A stretch of 64,000 nt of DNA from Endothia cerciana (lineage: Eukaryota; Ascomycota; Sordariomycetes; Diaporthales; Cryphonectriaceae). A program made the translations under genes and the position numbers. Positions 10,952 to 21,285 of this stretch are shown piece after piece. The stretch spans positions 62,001 to 126,000 of the forward strand of contig JALRMH010000039.1 of assembly GCA_026119935.1 (NCBI GenBank), read 5' to 3'. Below the pieces are notes generated by a model, which saw nothing but the letters and a program-made list of their open reading frames with translations, was not told the origin of the DNA and did no database searches. Every line of letters begins with the position of its first letter. The first letter of the stretch is position 1.

Positions 10952-11565
10952 ATGCGCGCGTTCCATCGCCTTATTCCCCTTTACTGGCTTCTCGGCCTAG
11001 TATACAGCACAGGGATGACCCAGAGGGCGGCAGTACGGATGCGCTGCCGGTGTGGTCTGCAATCGACGAAAACCAGTATATAACAACGATTGCCCAGCTT
11101 CAGTCCATCGCCAAGGGCTACTTCGAATGGGTTAAGCAGCAACGCAACGCGGTTAAAGGCGGTGGCTGCATTGTGGCGTCCTTTTGCGACTCTTACACCG
11201 GCAGGGTATACTCGTCCGCCACAACTAGGACCGGCGACTTCAACACGGAGATGCGGCCAAAGGGTCCCACCAATGCGCCTTTGTGGCACGCCGCGGGAGG
11301 AAGCGCGAGTCCTCACCACGCCGAGGATGCGTGTTATTATTATGACTTCGAGAGCGAGAACAAGCAGGCCTCCGGATGGAGCTGCTACGCCAGCGGAAAC
11401 ATGATTGCATCCTGGGGGTACCTAACGCAGGCCAACAAGCCCAACCCCAGAGCTTTGACTAACCCGTGCGGAACCTCATACATGAATACCGCGAAGAGGC
11501 CGACTTGCGCCAGCGTGGCAAGTGATTTGCATGTGAAGTATCGCGAGATATGCGATATCTGTTGA
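10952..11565 (+). pseudogene. Small secreted Cys-rich protein, frameshifted
   Basis: The start at 10952 encodes a good signal peptide (MRAFHRLIPLYWLLGLVYS). The mature part, however, lies one frame over, open from before 11050 to the stop at 11563-11565. It encodes about 175 residues with eight or more Cys, including HHAEDACYYYDF and NPCGTSYMNTAKRPTC. No intron of normal size bridges the two frames: the only GT-AG candidate is 34 nt and gives the wrong frame. A one-base shift between about 10985 and 11045 therefore breaks the gene, or the assembly has an error there. The HAE and PC...C pair resembles zinc-binding motifs of the deaminase superfamily, a tentative reading. Otherwise it is an effector-like secreted protein of unknown function. 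Confidence 0.6.
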
Positions 11566-11734
11566 TGATAGCCCTAACCCTTATTCCGGCAAGCATGCCT
11601 GACCCTAGCTAGGGCGGGGATTCTGCTGTGCCATCTGTGGAAGAAAAAAGAGACCCCAAAGCCTCCATCATATCGCAGAGTACCATATATACTTCACAAC
11701 ACCAAGGATAAGGATTCACTACAAAAAGAATTCC

Positions 11735-11739
11735 AAAAA
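11735..11739 (-). terminator. RNA polymerase III T5 terminator
   Basis: Five T residues on the minus strand directly follow the tRNA discriminator base. A second T5 lies about 10 nt further on. Confidence 0.8.
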
Positions 11740-11783
11740 TGACAAGAGTGAGATTCGAACTCACGCCTCTTGCGAGACCACGA

Positions 11784-11805
11784 GGAGATATTCAAGTTTT
11801 GAGGA
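11784..11805 (-). other. Canonical tRNA anticodon-loop intron (22 nt)
   Basis: It sits between positions 37 and 38. Its TTGAA can pair with the loop's TTCAG, giving the extended anticodon helix expected of eukaryotic pre-tRNA substrates of the SEN endonuclease. Confidence 0.8.
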
Positions 11806-11825
11806 CCTGAACGTGGCGCCTTAGA

Positions 11826-11883
11826 CTAATTTGGGGTCAGTACTAGTGTGACGATAATTGCGGATCCATTGTTGATTGCTTAC
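11826..11883 (-). other. 58-nt D-loop insertion with spliceosomal intron signals
   Basis: The insert begins GTAAGC, ends TTAG, and carries ACTGAC, an exact match to the fungal branch-site consensus RCTRAC, with the branch A 12 nt before the 3' end. Exact GT-AG removal regenerates the conserved leucine D-arm. An alternative boundary uses a TAAG direct repeat and would leave a slightly shorter D-loop. Confidence 0.7.
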
Positions 11884-11901
11884 CCGCTCGGCCATCTTGC
11901 C

Positions 11902-12367
11902 TGACAATTGTATGTGTGTTGTGCTACACCCTTGAATTATATACTCTGTTAGTTTCTCTCCATCTGCCTCCACTCACGCAGTAATCTGCCTCCCTCGTGT
12001 CCATAATTGATAGCTGTATAAGGAGTAGTTGCTGCGCAGTGAGTAGCTTCTGGCTTGCACTCTCTTTTGCTAGTGTAGTGTTCCTTACCGTGTCCATCAT
12101 TATATGTGGGCAAACGAGTAATTATTTATAGAAACGCGGGGTTTATCTACTGATGCAAGTATTATAGCTTTCAGGTGTAATATTCTTCCTACAACCTTTA
12201 CGTCGCTCAAGAGATCAGAGCTTCTCTAGTACCCAAAGCAGGGTTGAACTACTCAACACGCTCTGCAGAATATTTCCCTGCAGCATTCTGAATTCAGCAT
12301 GAACAACTTAAACAGCCTGACGCTGCTGGGCCTTTTCAATGCTGCTACACTCGACATACCTTCATAA
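11902..12367. other. Intergenic, no gene seen
   Basis: AT-richer sequence upstream of the tRNA. I see no coding signal or repeat. Confidence 0.5.
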
Positions 12368-13295
12368 CTAGAGAATCGGCAATTGAGAATGACTGAGATT
12401 CGAGGATCGGTCTTCCATGTTCAAGGCCTCTTGATTCGTCCAATTTCCACTCAATTTTCGGCTGAACCAGTTCGTCTCAATCTCCCAGTCCATTGCCTCG
12501 AGCATGCCTTGGAAACTATCGTGCCACTCATCCTGTGGTGGGATTGGTTATTGGTTTCGGAAGGATAGTCGCAAACCCCATCTCGTCCTCCCGTATAAGT
12601 CGCCACCGGGGCGATTGGTATCATGTTGGGGAGGGAAGTTACCGACCTCCAAACAGACGAAGAAGGTCTTTTGATCATATGCCGTCTCTTTCAGGCGACG
12701 GGAGTTGGCCGCCTTGATAACAAATGACTCAAACCCAAACTCCTCCCTTGGTTGACATTTGCGCAATTTGATGTCTATTATAAACACGTCGACCTCACGT
12801 GTACGCAAGCTGTCCTTAAGGTCCTTTTGCTGGGTATCCGCAACCATCTCAGCTCTCTTTGTCCCCGGCTTCTCGAAATCTCTGTTGAACTCCTAATCAA
12901 ACTTACAAACCAGGAGTGTGCCGGGTCCGTCATTCATAACTTTCAACTGCAGACAATTCGTAAGTAGTCTGAAGGGCTATATTTGCTCCGCTGTGGCTTA
13001 AACATCCGACACCATCCTCACGAAAAGCAATAGCTCTATAATTCGTATTGTCGTCCGGTGTCCAGTCGTCCTTAGTGCACAGCGCAGATACAAGAGTCTC
13101 GTGACCTTGAGCCTGCTCTTGGTTCTGTTCTGCTGTTATTTTCGTCGAATGCTGCATCAATCGAGAAGGTTTTGTGAGGAATGGAAAGAGGAAAACGAGA
13201 GCGAGTATGGTTGGCAGCTGCCCTATTAAATACAATTTCAGCTGGGTAAGCGGGGCTGTGCCGCCTGGCTGTGCCGCAGGATTGCTGTCATTCAT
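12368..13295 (-). pseudogene. Decayed unknown gene with one predicted membrane helix
   Basis: The start MNDSNPAAQPGG at 13295 leads to a hydrophobic helix (LIGQLPTILALVFLFPFL) and about 90 more residues. After a frame change near 12960, one frame then carries VMNDGPGTLLVCKFD, a TAG stop, EFNRDFEKPGTKRAEMVADT and onward to LRLSFRNQ, a TAA stop, then DEWHDSFQGMLEAMDWEIET and a final stop at 12368. Coding continuity across two nonsense codons shows a once-real gene. Both stops could come from CAG or CAA by C-to-T change. I do not recognise the family. An unrecognised intron could explain the frame change, but not the stops. Confidence 0.6.
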
Positions 13296-14127
13296 TGCCA
13301 GTGGTAAACCAGAACTGGAATGCCTGTAGCCACACGACGACACCAAGTAAAGGTAGCAGAGGGCTCTGACAACCCTAGCGTGCCAGTGTAGGAAAGCAAC
13401 GTAAACGAGGGCCACAAGGGCCCGAGGGCAAAAACGACGATGCGTCGCGCCTTATAAAGAGAAGGAGAAAAGAACGACATACTTGTTTTCTGTCTAAATC
13501 CAAGGTTCAGCCTCGAGGGTCGACCTTTTATATAGAAAAATTGGGGGGGGGGGGGAGTCATCAAGGACAGACCCACTCCCTGCCAGACTACGGCACTACT
13601 CACCACGACATTATTAAAAATCTAACTATGAAAAATCAATAGACTATTATATTACTCACCTATCCTGCATATTAACCATTATGGAGACTTTATTATGCTG
13701 CTATTCAAATATTAAATCTTTGTAAGCATAGTGTTTGTTGATCATTTGAGATTCAGCTGGTTGGCACATACATAGCAGGAATTTACATGAGTACCAGAAA
13801 ACTTAGTGGTGATCTCTCTAGGGGCGGGTGGCCCTGTAGCACAGGCCTGTGGGGGAACACCCCAACCTATGCCGGGGTGGGGCTTTCCAGTAAGAGGGCG
13901 AGGCTGGAGGAGCAATGCCGCAGGGGTTGCGCCCTCACCAAAAGTCCTGAACCGGGAGACCGACTCACATAAGCCCTCCCTTCCACCTCGCCAGTCATAA
14001 ACAACTTGTTCGTGTTCTAACGGGTGCAACCGGCTCGGACGTGTATGTACTTCAGCCTGAGGTCTTGTAGCTGCTTACCACATGCTCGAAGACCGGCTTA
14101 TGAGGACCTCAGGCCAGGCAGATCAGA
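13296..14127. other. Intergenic with G13 run and AT-rich patch
   Basis: G13 occurs at 13543-13555, followed by an AT-rich patch at about 13610-13760 that may be a RIP-affected relic. No gene is recognised. Confidence 0.5.
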
Positions 14128-15825
14128 TTGGTCTCAACTGAAGTTGTTCAGATGTATCGCGGTCTCATCGACGGCCTCATCAGACCCACCACCCTTTCGT
14201 TCAGGACTGCTCTCAAGCCTTCACCATCTCTCAACCTCTGCTGGTTCCTCCCGCGAGGTCTTGTCACCATGTCATCCGCGTCACCTTATCTCATCCCGAC
14301 ATACGACAACGCTCTTCACCTCCTCTCCCTCCTGCAGTCCAACAAGACCGTCATTAACCTCTTCGCGGCCTCGCCCAACAGCGATGATATCAACGCCTCC
14401 GCCATCCCGGAGATGAGGGCGTGGCTCTCTCGGGCTGGCTACTCAACATCAGACCTTGCGCAGCTCCACTGCATCCACGTTGCCGGCACAAAGGGGAAGG
14501 GTTCTGTCTGCGCGTTCGCGACGTCCATACTGAGACAGTACCCTGACGTCGCTGGCATGGTGGGCACGTATACCAGCCCGCATCTGGTGTCTGTCCGCGA
14601 GAGGATCTGTCTCGCTGGCGAGGCGATAACAAGGGAGAAGTTCGTCACTTACTTCTACGAGCTGTGGAATAAGCTCTCGGACGCGGCGAGGAACGAAGGG
14701 GCTGCGATCCCCGAGGGTGATGAGTTGGGTGCGGACGGGCCGTCAACGAAGCCCTTCTACTTCCGCTTTCTGACCTTGCTGGCCTTCCACGCGTTTCTGA
14801 GGGAGGGTGTCAGGTCTGCGGTGGTTGAGTGCGGCATCGGCGGCGAGTATGACTCTACCAACGTGCTGCCATCCGAAGCCGTGACGGCGTCGGCAGTCAC
14901 GCAGTTGGGGATAGATCACGTCAACATGCTCGGCGACACGGTCCAGAAGATTGCCTGGCACAAGGCCGGCATCTTCAAGAAGCTTGTGCCGGCGTATACC
15001 TATCAGGTCATGAAACCTGAGGATGGAAGCCCCAGCGTGTTGGAAGTTCTGAAGAAGAGGTCGGTGGAGAAGGAAACAAGCCTCGCTGACCTTGACCAGA
15101 GTAGCGTTGAAGAAAGCAAGGGCGTGCCAGACGCAGAGCTGGAGGGATCATTTCAAAAGGCGAATATGCTACTGGCTACGGTCATATCAAGACGGCACCT
15201 GCAAGCACTAGGTCACAAGTTTGACTCCGGGTCTTTTGAAAATGGCGGCCATCGGTTACCTAGCGATTTCAAGGACATACCAGAGTCTATCGTTACCGGC
15301 TTGCGGACCGCCAAACTCCACGGCCGCTGCGAAACGATCGTCCAGGACCACATCTCATGGTACCTCGACGGGGCGCACACCGAGGACAGTCTTACACAGG
15401 TCGGGAAATGGTTCGCCGGCAAGATGTCCGGTGAGGACTCAACTCGGGTGCTTATCTTCAACCAACAGGACCGCGACTCCACCAAGCTGCTGCAGACTCT
15501 ACTCGACACGCTCCAGGAGGAGGCACAGATCCCCGACCGCAGGATCTTTCACCACGTGTTTTGCTCGACGAACGAGCTGGACTGCTCCACGACGAAGCCG
15601 GACATGACCGTTCAACAGAAGAACTGCCATGTCGTGAGCCAGTTCTGCCCGTCGACGACGGCAGCGCCGGCGGACAGTGTGTCGTCTGCACTACGTATGG
15701 CGCGCAACGTCACGCCGGAGTCGGAGAAAACCAAACATGGTGCCCAGGTGCAGGTATTGGTCACGGGGAGCTTCAATCTTGTCGGTCCTGCGCTGAGGTT
15801 GTTGGATCCCGACAGTGAGGTCTAA
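14128..15825 (+). CDS. met7: Folylpolyglutamate synthase
   Basis: A single exon of 565 residues. The enzyme adds glutamates to tetrahydrofolates with ATP, which retains folate in cells and mitochondria and supports methionine synthesis. Visible family motifs are the P-loop HVAGTKGKGSVCAF near residue 115, TYTSPHLVSVRERI near 150, GIGGEYDSTNV near 235, LGIDHVNMLGDTVQKIAWHK near 262 and YLDGAHTEDS near 413. The first 47 residues are Arg-rich with few acids and resemble a mitochondrial presequence. A second Met at 14269 (MSSASPYLIP) would give a cytosolic form, so dual targeting from one gene is plausible. It faces a paralogue tail to tail. Confidence 0.92.
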   Translation: MVSTEVVQMYRGLIDGLIRPTTLSFRTALKPSPSLNLCWFLPRGLVTMSSASPYLIPTYDNALHLLSLLQSNKTVINLFAASPNSDDINASAIPEMRAWLSRAGYSTSDLAQLHCIHVAGTKGKGSVCAFATSILRQYPDVAGMVGTYTSPHLVSVRERICLAGEAITREKFVTYFYELWNKLSDAARNEGAAIPEGDELGADGPSTKPFYFRFLTLLAFHAFLREGVRSAVVECGIGGEYDSTNVLPSEAVTASAVTQLGIDHVNMLGDTVQKIAWHKAGIFKKLVPAYTYQVMKPEDGSPSVLEVLKKRSVEKETSLADLDQSSVEESKGVPDAELEGSFQKANMLLATVISRRHLQALGHKFDSGSFENGGHRLPSDFKDIPESIVTGLRTAKLHGRCETIVQDHISWYLDGAHTEDSLTQVGKWFAGKMSGEDSTRVLIFNQQDRDSTKLLQTLLDTLQEEAQIPDRRIFHHVFCSTNELDCSTTKPDMTVQQKNCHVVSQFCPSTTAAPADSVSSALRMARNVTPESEKTKHGAQVQVLVTGSFNLVGPALRLLDPDSEV

Positions 15826-15960
15826 ATTCACGCGTCATTTGGTGGGTATATACCGTGCGTTGAGCACATCTAGCCATAACTTACTGTTGAAACGCCGAGG
15901 CAGACCTTTTCCCTTTATAAGTCTAATAAACCTCGAGGAATGGGTAGGGCGAAGGCCCGA

Positions 15961-17733
15961 TCACAGAGCCTCAGCCCCTTCCAATATACCCAAGGCACCT
16001 CCAACTAGATGGAGACTGCCTGTTATGAAGACCTGCAATGTTTCCCCTTCCTTCAGTGACTTGGTGAGGTCGTGGGCCTGGTTTATGGTCTCTTCTATGC
16101 TGGGAACAACAGTGACGTTGGCCTTGGGATCAAGCTTCGACCACCGCTCGGCAAACAGACGTTGCACTGTGAGCTTCTTGATAGCTTCCGGGTCATACTG
16201 GTGGTTAACGAAATCTGGAGACGATCAGCTTCTAACTGCACATACTCCGAGGTGTACGAGGGACGACCTACCTCGCTTGTAGCCTGTTTCCGCGTACGTG
16301 ACATTCGTGCAGAACATCACATGGTCGAACGGGGACCCGTCGTCCACCTGCGCGGCGGAGTGGAGCCCGTCCAGAAAGTCGATGGCCTCCATTCTGCCCT
16401 GTTGGTTGAATATTAGAAGCCTTGGGCCCGGCCTGTACGAGATTAGTATCCCTCATCGTCAGTGTTTCTAGGCAATAGCTCACCTCCCATGACACTCGTC
16501 CTTGAACCACCTCGCCGCCACCTTCAAACTATCCGTGGTATGCGCCCCGTCAATACACCACCTCACCCGACCCTCCTCCTTGACCTCACACCTCCCCCTC
16601 CAGACAACCTGCTCGATCGCCTCCTTGAACTCGACCGGCAAGCCCTCCTCGCCCCTCTTGAAGCCTTCCGGGTCAATCCTCTCCAGCGCCGTCTCCGCCA
16701 ACGCGATGGCCAGACTCGCGTTGCGCCTCTGAAAGGCCGCATCCGGCCTGACCCTCACGCCGCTCCCCTTCAACCTCTGATCGATACCCAGCACCTTCAG
16801 CTCGACCTTCTTCTCCGCCGCCCTGTCCCTCAGCACCCCTTCGGCACTAGGGAAGGCGACCTGCTCCACCGCAAACGCCGGACACCCCGTCTTCATGATC
16901 CCCGCCTTGTGCCACGCGATCTTCTCTACCGTATCCCCCAGGACAAACACGTGGTCGATCCCCAGCGTGCTGATTCCCGCGCATACCGGCTGCCCGACCA
17001 CGTTCGTGGCGTCATACTCCCCGCCCACCCCCGTCTCGATGACCGCCACGTCGACGCCCTCGCGCAGGAACACGTGGAAAGCCATCAGCGTCAGGTAGCG
17101 CGCGTAGCTGGGCGTCGACCCGGGCTCGGCGTCGCCTGGGAGGTGGGCAGCGGCCGCCGGGTGGGATGGGGAGGTGAGCAGGTCGTGCACCTCGAAGAAG
17201 TACCTCGCGAACATGTCCTCCGGGATGGGCGAGCCGCCGAGGCGGATGCGCTCGCGGACGGCGATGAGGTGCGGGCTGGTGAGCAGGCCGACCTTGGGGG
17301 GCCCGGGGCGGGTGCCCCTGTAGCGCGAGAGGATAGACGCGACGAAGGCGCAGACGCTGCCTTTGCCCTTGGTGCCGGCGACATGGATCACGTTGAGGCG
17401 GTTGAGGTCCTCGGGCTGGGTGTGGCGTGTCAGTCTTCTTCTGGGTGTGTTGAGGGGAGTTCATAGAGGAAGGGGGGACTCACAGCGTGGCCGAGGCGCG
17501 CCCAGTAGGCCTTCATCTCTCGGATGCTGCTCTCATCGGGCCGGACGCCGGCTTTGCGCCGGGCTTCGATGACCGCGAAAGGTGTTTGTAGGTTGTTGAG
17601 GACGTCGACTGCATCCTGTGGACTTCCGGTCAGTACCATGGTCGGGCTATTCCTCGAGATCTGAACTCGGAATCAGAAGGATCAGAGGTGGGTGCGGACT
17701 CACTGCGTACGTCCGGTTCGATGACGAGCTCAT
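15961..17733 (-). CDS. Folylpolyglutamate synthase paralogue
   Basis: Five exons: 17733-17704, 17615-17484, 17415-16484, 16432-16272 and 16214-15961, with introns of 88, 68, 51 and 57 bp. They give about 502 residues. It shares the P-loop HVAGTKGKGSVCAF, LTSPHLIAVRERI, GVGGEYDATNV, STLGIDHVFVLGDTVEKIAW and CIDGAHTTDS with the neighbour at 14128, so both should have the ATP and folate-binding fold. It lacks the mitochondrial-like leader (start MSSSSNRTYA) and has four introns where the neighbour has none, so the duplication is old or the intronless copy arose differently. The splice joins were chosen by frame and homology. It is closer to FPGS than to the shorter dihydrofolate synthases, but that alternative activity is not excluded. 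Confidence 0.88.
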
Positions 17734-18253
17734 GTTGCGCCTCCTGTATGCACAGCCTCTTGTAGGAGCTGACGGGGAGAAACGATATGGGGACGACGGA
17801 GTGAGTCTCCTCAGCACATATCGCATTGCAGGTCCCTTTCGGCCCGTGCAGGTTGTCGGCCTGTAGTGAGAGGTCAGAAAATCGCCGGCGTGCGGTGGTG
17901 AGATGAGAGGCGCCCCACCATATATTTTGCTAGATCCGACTCGCGGGTGACCGCAGTCGGGCAGCCGGGCAAGAAAACAACAACCAGCCGGAAGGTAGCT
18001 TCATGTAATAATTACGACGAACGGCGGCGGTTCAGCCTGGATGATTTGCATTTGTATTTATGATCGAGGGGTGTGGCGCTTCTTTAAGACTTGAGGTAGC
18101 CACCGCCAAGAATGGACATTTCGTCAACACTCCTACCAGAGGCCTAGGAACGTCTGGAAGAACATGAATGAGAAGGGGGTATCTTCCAAATTTTCACAGC
18201 ATCTACAGCTCTATAATAATCTTGTCCTCAAGTCATAGATATAAGGTTCATCA
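17734..18253. promoter_or_regulatory. Intergenic between FPGS paralogue and IleRS
   Basis: This 520-bp gap holds the FPGS paralogue promoter and the IleRS 3' untranslated region. No other coding signal is seen. Confidence 0.5.
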
Positions 18254-21200
18254 TCAGTCAGATTCTTCAGCCAACTCCTCGCACCTCCCACACAGCTTAT
18301 CCTCCTTCGGAGCAACATACCGCCAGCACCTTGGACACTTGTGCGCTTTGGGCGGCAAGACCCAGACCTTGCATTGCACTTCCGTAGAGGTACCGTCGAT
18401 ACAAGGGATCTGAAAGTCTGACTCATACTTCCACTCTGGCGCCTCTGGCAGTGGCGTGTTGATGCTCGCAGAGGAGACGACAAAAAGGCTCTCCAGCTCG
18501 TCTCCGAACTGCTCAAGGATTATCACGACTGCCGGATCAGATATCTCAATCACAACAGAGCACTGCAGCGACGAGCCCAAGACTTTGTCCCTGCGCGCAG
18601 TCTCGGTCGCACATTTGATGCCCGCGTGAACGGCGGACAGCACTGGTATGGCCTTGCGGAGCACAGCTTCATCTCCTGGAAGCCGGCTTTCGTCGAGTAC
18701 TGGAGACAAATAAAGTTGCTGGAGAGGATGGACGGCATCTCTCTTCAGCCACTCGGGAGCATGATCCCACGCCTCTTCGACGAGCATCGGAGTGATTGGC
18801 GCCAGCATGCGCATCATACCACCAAAGACAGGCTCCAGCACGCCGCCGCCATCGCCACAGTAGAGTCTGTCCTTCATAGCCTCGAGATAAAAGGCAGACA
18901 GGTCGTTATTGACCCATCGGTTCAGCGCGCTGAAGCCTTTGTAGAATTCGAAATTGTCGTAGGCTTTGCCGACTTCGTCCATGGCGTCCCGCAGTTGTAT
19001 TATTGCGATGTGATCCGTGGCTGTCAGTGGTGTCGTCCGAGCAGATTCAAGCATCGAGCCGAGTAACATCTTGGTGATGGTTCGATACTTGATGAGAGAC
19101 GTGTGTATCGACTTTAGAACCGGCGTACCTATCACCACGTCGTGGGTATAGTCGCTGCTGGCTGCCCATAGTCGGAGCGCATCTGGGCCAAGGGCATCAT
19201 AATGAGGACCAGAGCCTTTCGCTTCATCTTTCGGGGCATCTTTGTCCTTCTTTTTCTTGACCGGCGGCAATAATGTTCCTGCCATGACCTCCTTAGGAAG
19301 GAGCATGTTCCCCAAGGACTTGGACATCTTCTTTCCGTTCTTGTCCAAAGTGAAGCCATGCGTAATAAGGCGCTTGAACGGAGCCAGACCGACACCCTGT
19401 TCGACGAGGCTGGCCTTGCCGGGCACTTTCTCAGCACTCATTGCTGCGACACGCGTGAGCAAGCTGGACTGAAACCAGCCACGATGCTGGTCGGAGCCCT
19501 CAAGATAGACGTCAGCCCTGGCACCGCCCTCATAAGTCCAGCTGCTACCGCTGTCAAACCAGACGTCCATGGTATCAGTGCCACGTCGATACTCGCCTGT
19601 GCCTTTCAAGGACGGCGGAATCCACTCTGGGTCACTCGGGTCATCTGACCACCACGCACCGGTGCCTCTTTCTCGGATGACGGAGATGATGTGCCTTACG
19701 CTCTCTTCCGTCATGACAGCGTCGCCATTACTGTGGTACAAGGCAGGAATCGGGACGCCCCACGCTCGCTGTCTTGAGATGCACCATTCGCTGCGTCCCC
19801 TGACGAAACTTTCCAGCCTCGTCTTGCCGCTAGAAGGGATGAAATGCACATCACCGAGTGCCTTCAAGGCCTCGTCCTTGATACCCGCAACATCAGCAAA
19901 CCACTGTGCTGTCGCCCTGACGATAATTGGCTTCTTCGTCCGCCAGTCGTGGGGGTATTTGTGTTGGTACTTGTGCACGTGCAATACATTAGCACCCAAG
20001 AGCTCCAGCACCGCCGTGTTGCCTTTGCCCTGCACGAAAAGGCCTCGCAAGCGTTCTGGATCTCGCGGATAGGCCTCTGCGGTGAAGTGACCACGGTCGT
20101 CCACCGGCGCAGAAATTTCCAGTCCAAGGGCTTTGCAGGCTTCGTAATCTTCGTGACCGTGACCTGGCGCAAGATGAACCAAGCCTGAGCCGGAGTCGGC
20201 AGAAACGAAGTCTGCGTGTATGATGGGCTGCTGGGGAACAAGATCTCCGTGCAGAGGATTCCGATACGTAAGGTGGCGCAACTCGGCTCCTTTGCGTAGG
20301 GCGATGATGCTTGGATCATCCGTCGGCTCGCTGCCGAGGTACACCTTGATCTGCGGCAAGCACTCCTTGCCCACTATAAGCGCATCCTCACCATGCCTGA
20401 CAACAACATACTCCAGCTCGTCATGCACTGCAATGGCCTTGTTTGCCGGCAACGTCCAAGGAGTCGTGGTCCATATGACCGCGTAGAGCTTGCCGCCGAA
20501 ACCCTCTCCGAGAAGTTCACGCAACGCGCCATCAGCCCCGTCCAGTATCGGCAAACGCACATAAGCTGCGGTAGACATATGGTCGTCTTTATACTCGAGC
20601 TCCGCCTCAGCAAGCGCAGTGCCCGAAGATGGCGACCAGTATACCGGCTTGAACCGTCGGTAAATCAGACCTCTCTGGACCATACCCAGAAACAGGTCAA
20701 GCTGCCTGATCTCGAATTCCGAGTCCATGGTGGTCCACCTACCCTCCCAGTCCGCCATGACGGCATAAGACTTGAACTCCTCCATCTGCGACAGCACCGT
20801 CCTGCTCGCAAGATCCCTCGCCAAGGCGCGGATCTCCACGGACGTCATGTTTGTCCTCGCCCCATTGCTCTTGCCCTTCTCCTTGGCCGAGCCCGAGGCA
20901 GCCTCGAGGGCCTTGAGCTCGATCGGCAGGCCATGGCAGTCCCATCCCGGCACGTATCGGACCCGATGTCCCTGCTGCACTTTGACGCGCAGTATGATGT
21001 CCTTGAGGATCTTGTTGAGCGCGTGGCCGACGTGCAGCGAGCCATTGGCGTACGGCGGCCCATCATGCAGAATGAAAGGCTTCTCGGATGGTCGATCGGC
21101 AGCTTGCCATTCGTACAAGCCGACGGTGCATTGTTGGAGGTATTGGTCCCGCAGGTGCGTTGCTGGTCGTGGTCTGCAGGAGAGGTGGCACGTCAGTTCA

Positions 21201-21285
21201 AGTCTGAGCCAGCAGTTTTGAGCTGCCTGACTTACGGGAAAGAGGCCTTGGGCAGTCTTATGGTCGACTGCCACGACTTCGACAT
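18254..21285 (-). CDS. ism1: Isoleucyl-tRNA synthetase, mitochondrial type
   Basis: Exon 1 (21285-21236) and exon 2 (21173-18254) across a 62-bp intron give 989 residues. I chose ATG 21285 because MSKSWQSTIRLPKASF splices cleanly into PRPATHLRDQY, as in homologues; the longer unspliced frame from 21322 is not conserved. The enzyme charges tRNA-Ile. It has the HIGH-type motif ANGSLHVGHALNK (about residues 59-71), the class Ia IleRS block RYVPGWDCHGLPIE, WCISRQRAWGVPIPALY, KMSKSLGN near residue 630, and a C-terminal zinc-binding CPRCWRYV...CGRC. This C-terminal zinc ribbon is typical of bacterial and mitochondrial IleRS. A leader rich in Ser, Lys and Arg supports mitochondrial import, with no acidic residue in the first 20. 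Confidence 0.94.

Larger units (their letters stand above)
11740..11901 (-). tRNA. trnL-CAG: tRNA-Leu(CAG) with two introns
   Basis: The acceptor stem GGCAAGA/TCTTGTC, D-stem GCC/GGC, anticodon stem CCACG/CGTGG, loop TTCAGG (anticodon CAG), type II variable arm CTC-GCAA-GAG and T-arm GTGAG-TTCGAAT-CTCAC are all intact. Two segments interrupt it: 22 nt after position 37 (11784-11805), the canonical place, and 58 nt in the D-loop (11826-11883). Removing both leaves 82 nt, normal for tRNA-Leu, with the standard D-arm GGCCGAGCGGTCTAAGGC. The A box (TGGCCGAGCGG) lies whole before the D-loop insertion and the B-box core GTTCGAATC is intact. A T5 terminator follows directly at 11735-11739. The product would decode CUG. 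Confidence 0.9.

Noticed and set aside
10998..11031. 34-nt GT-AG segment as an intron joining signal peptide and mature secreted protein
   Set aside because: It is shorter than fungal introns normally are, and splicing it out leads into the wrong frame.
16462..17466. 334-codon plus-strand ORF
   Set aside because: It is the antisense of FPGS paralogue exon 3, which has clear motifs on the minus strand.
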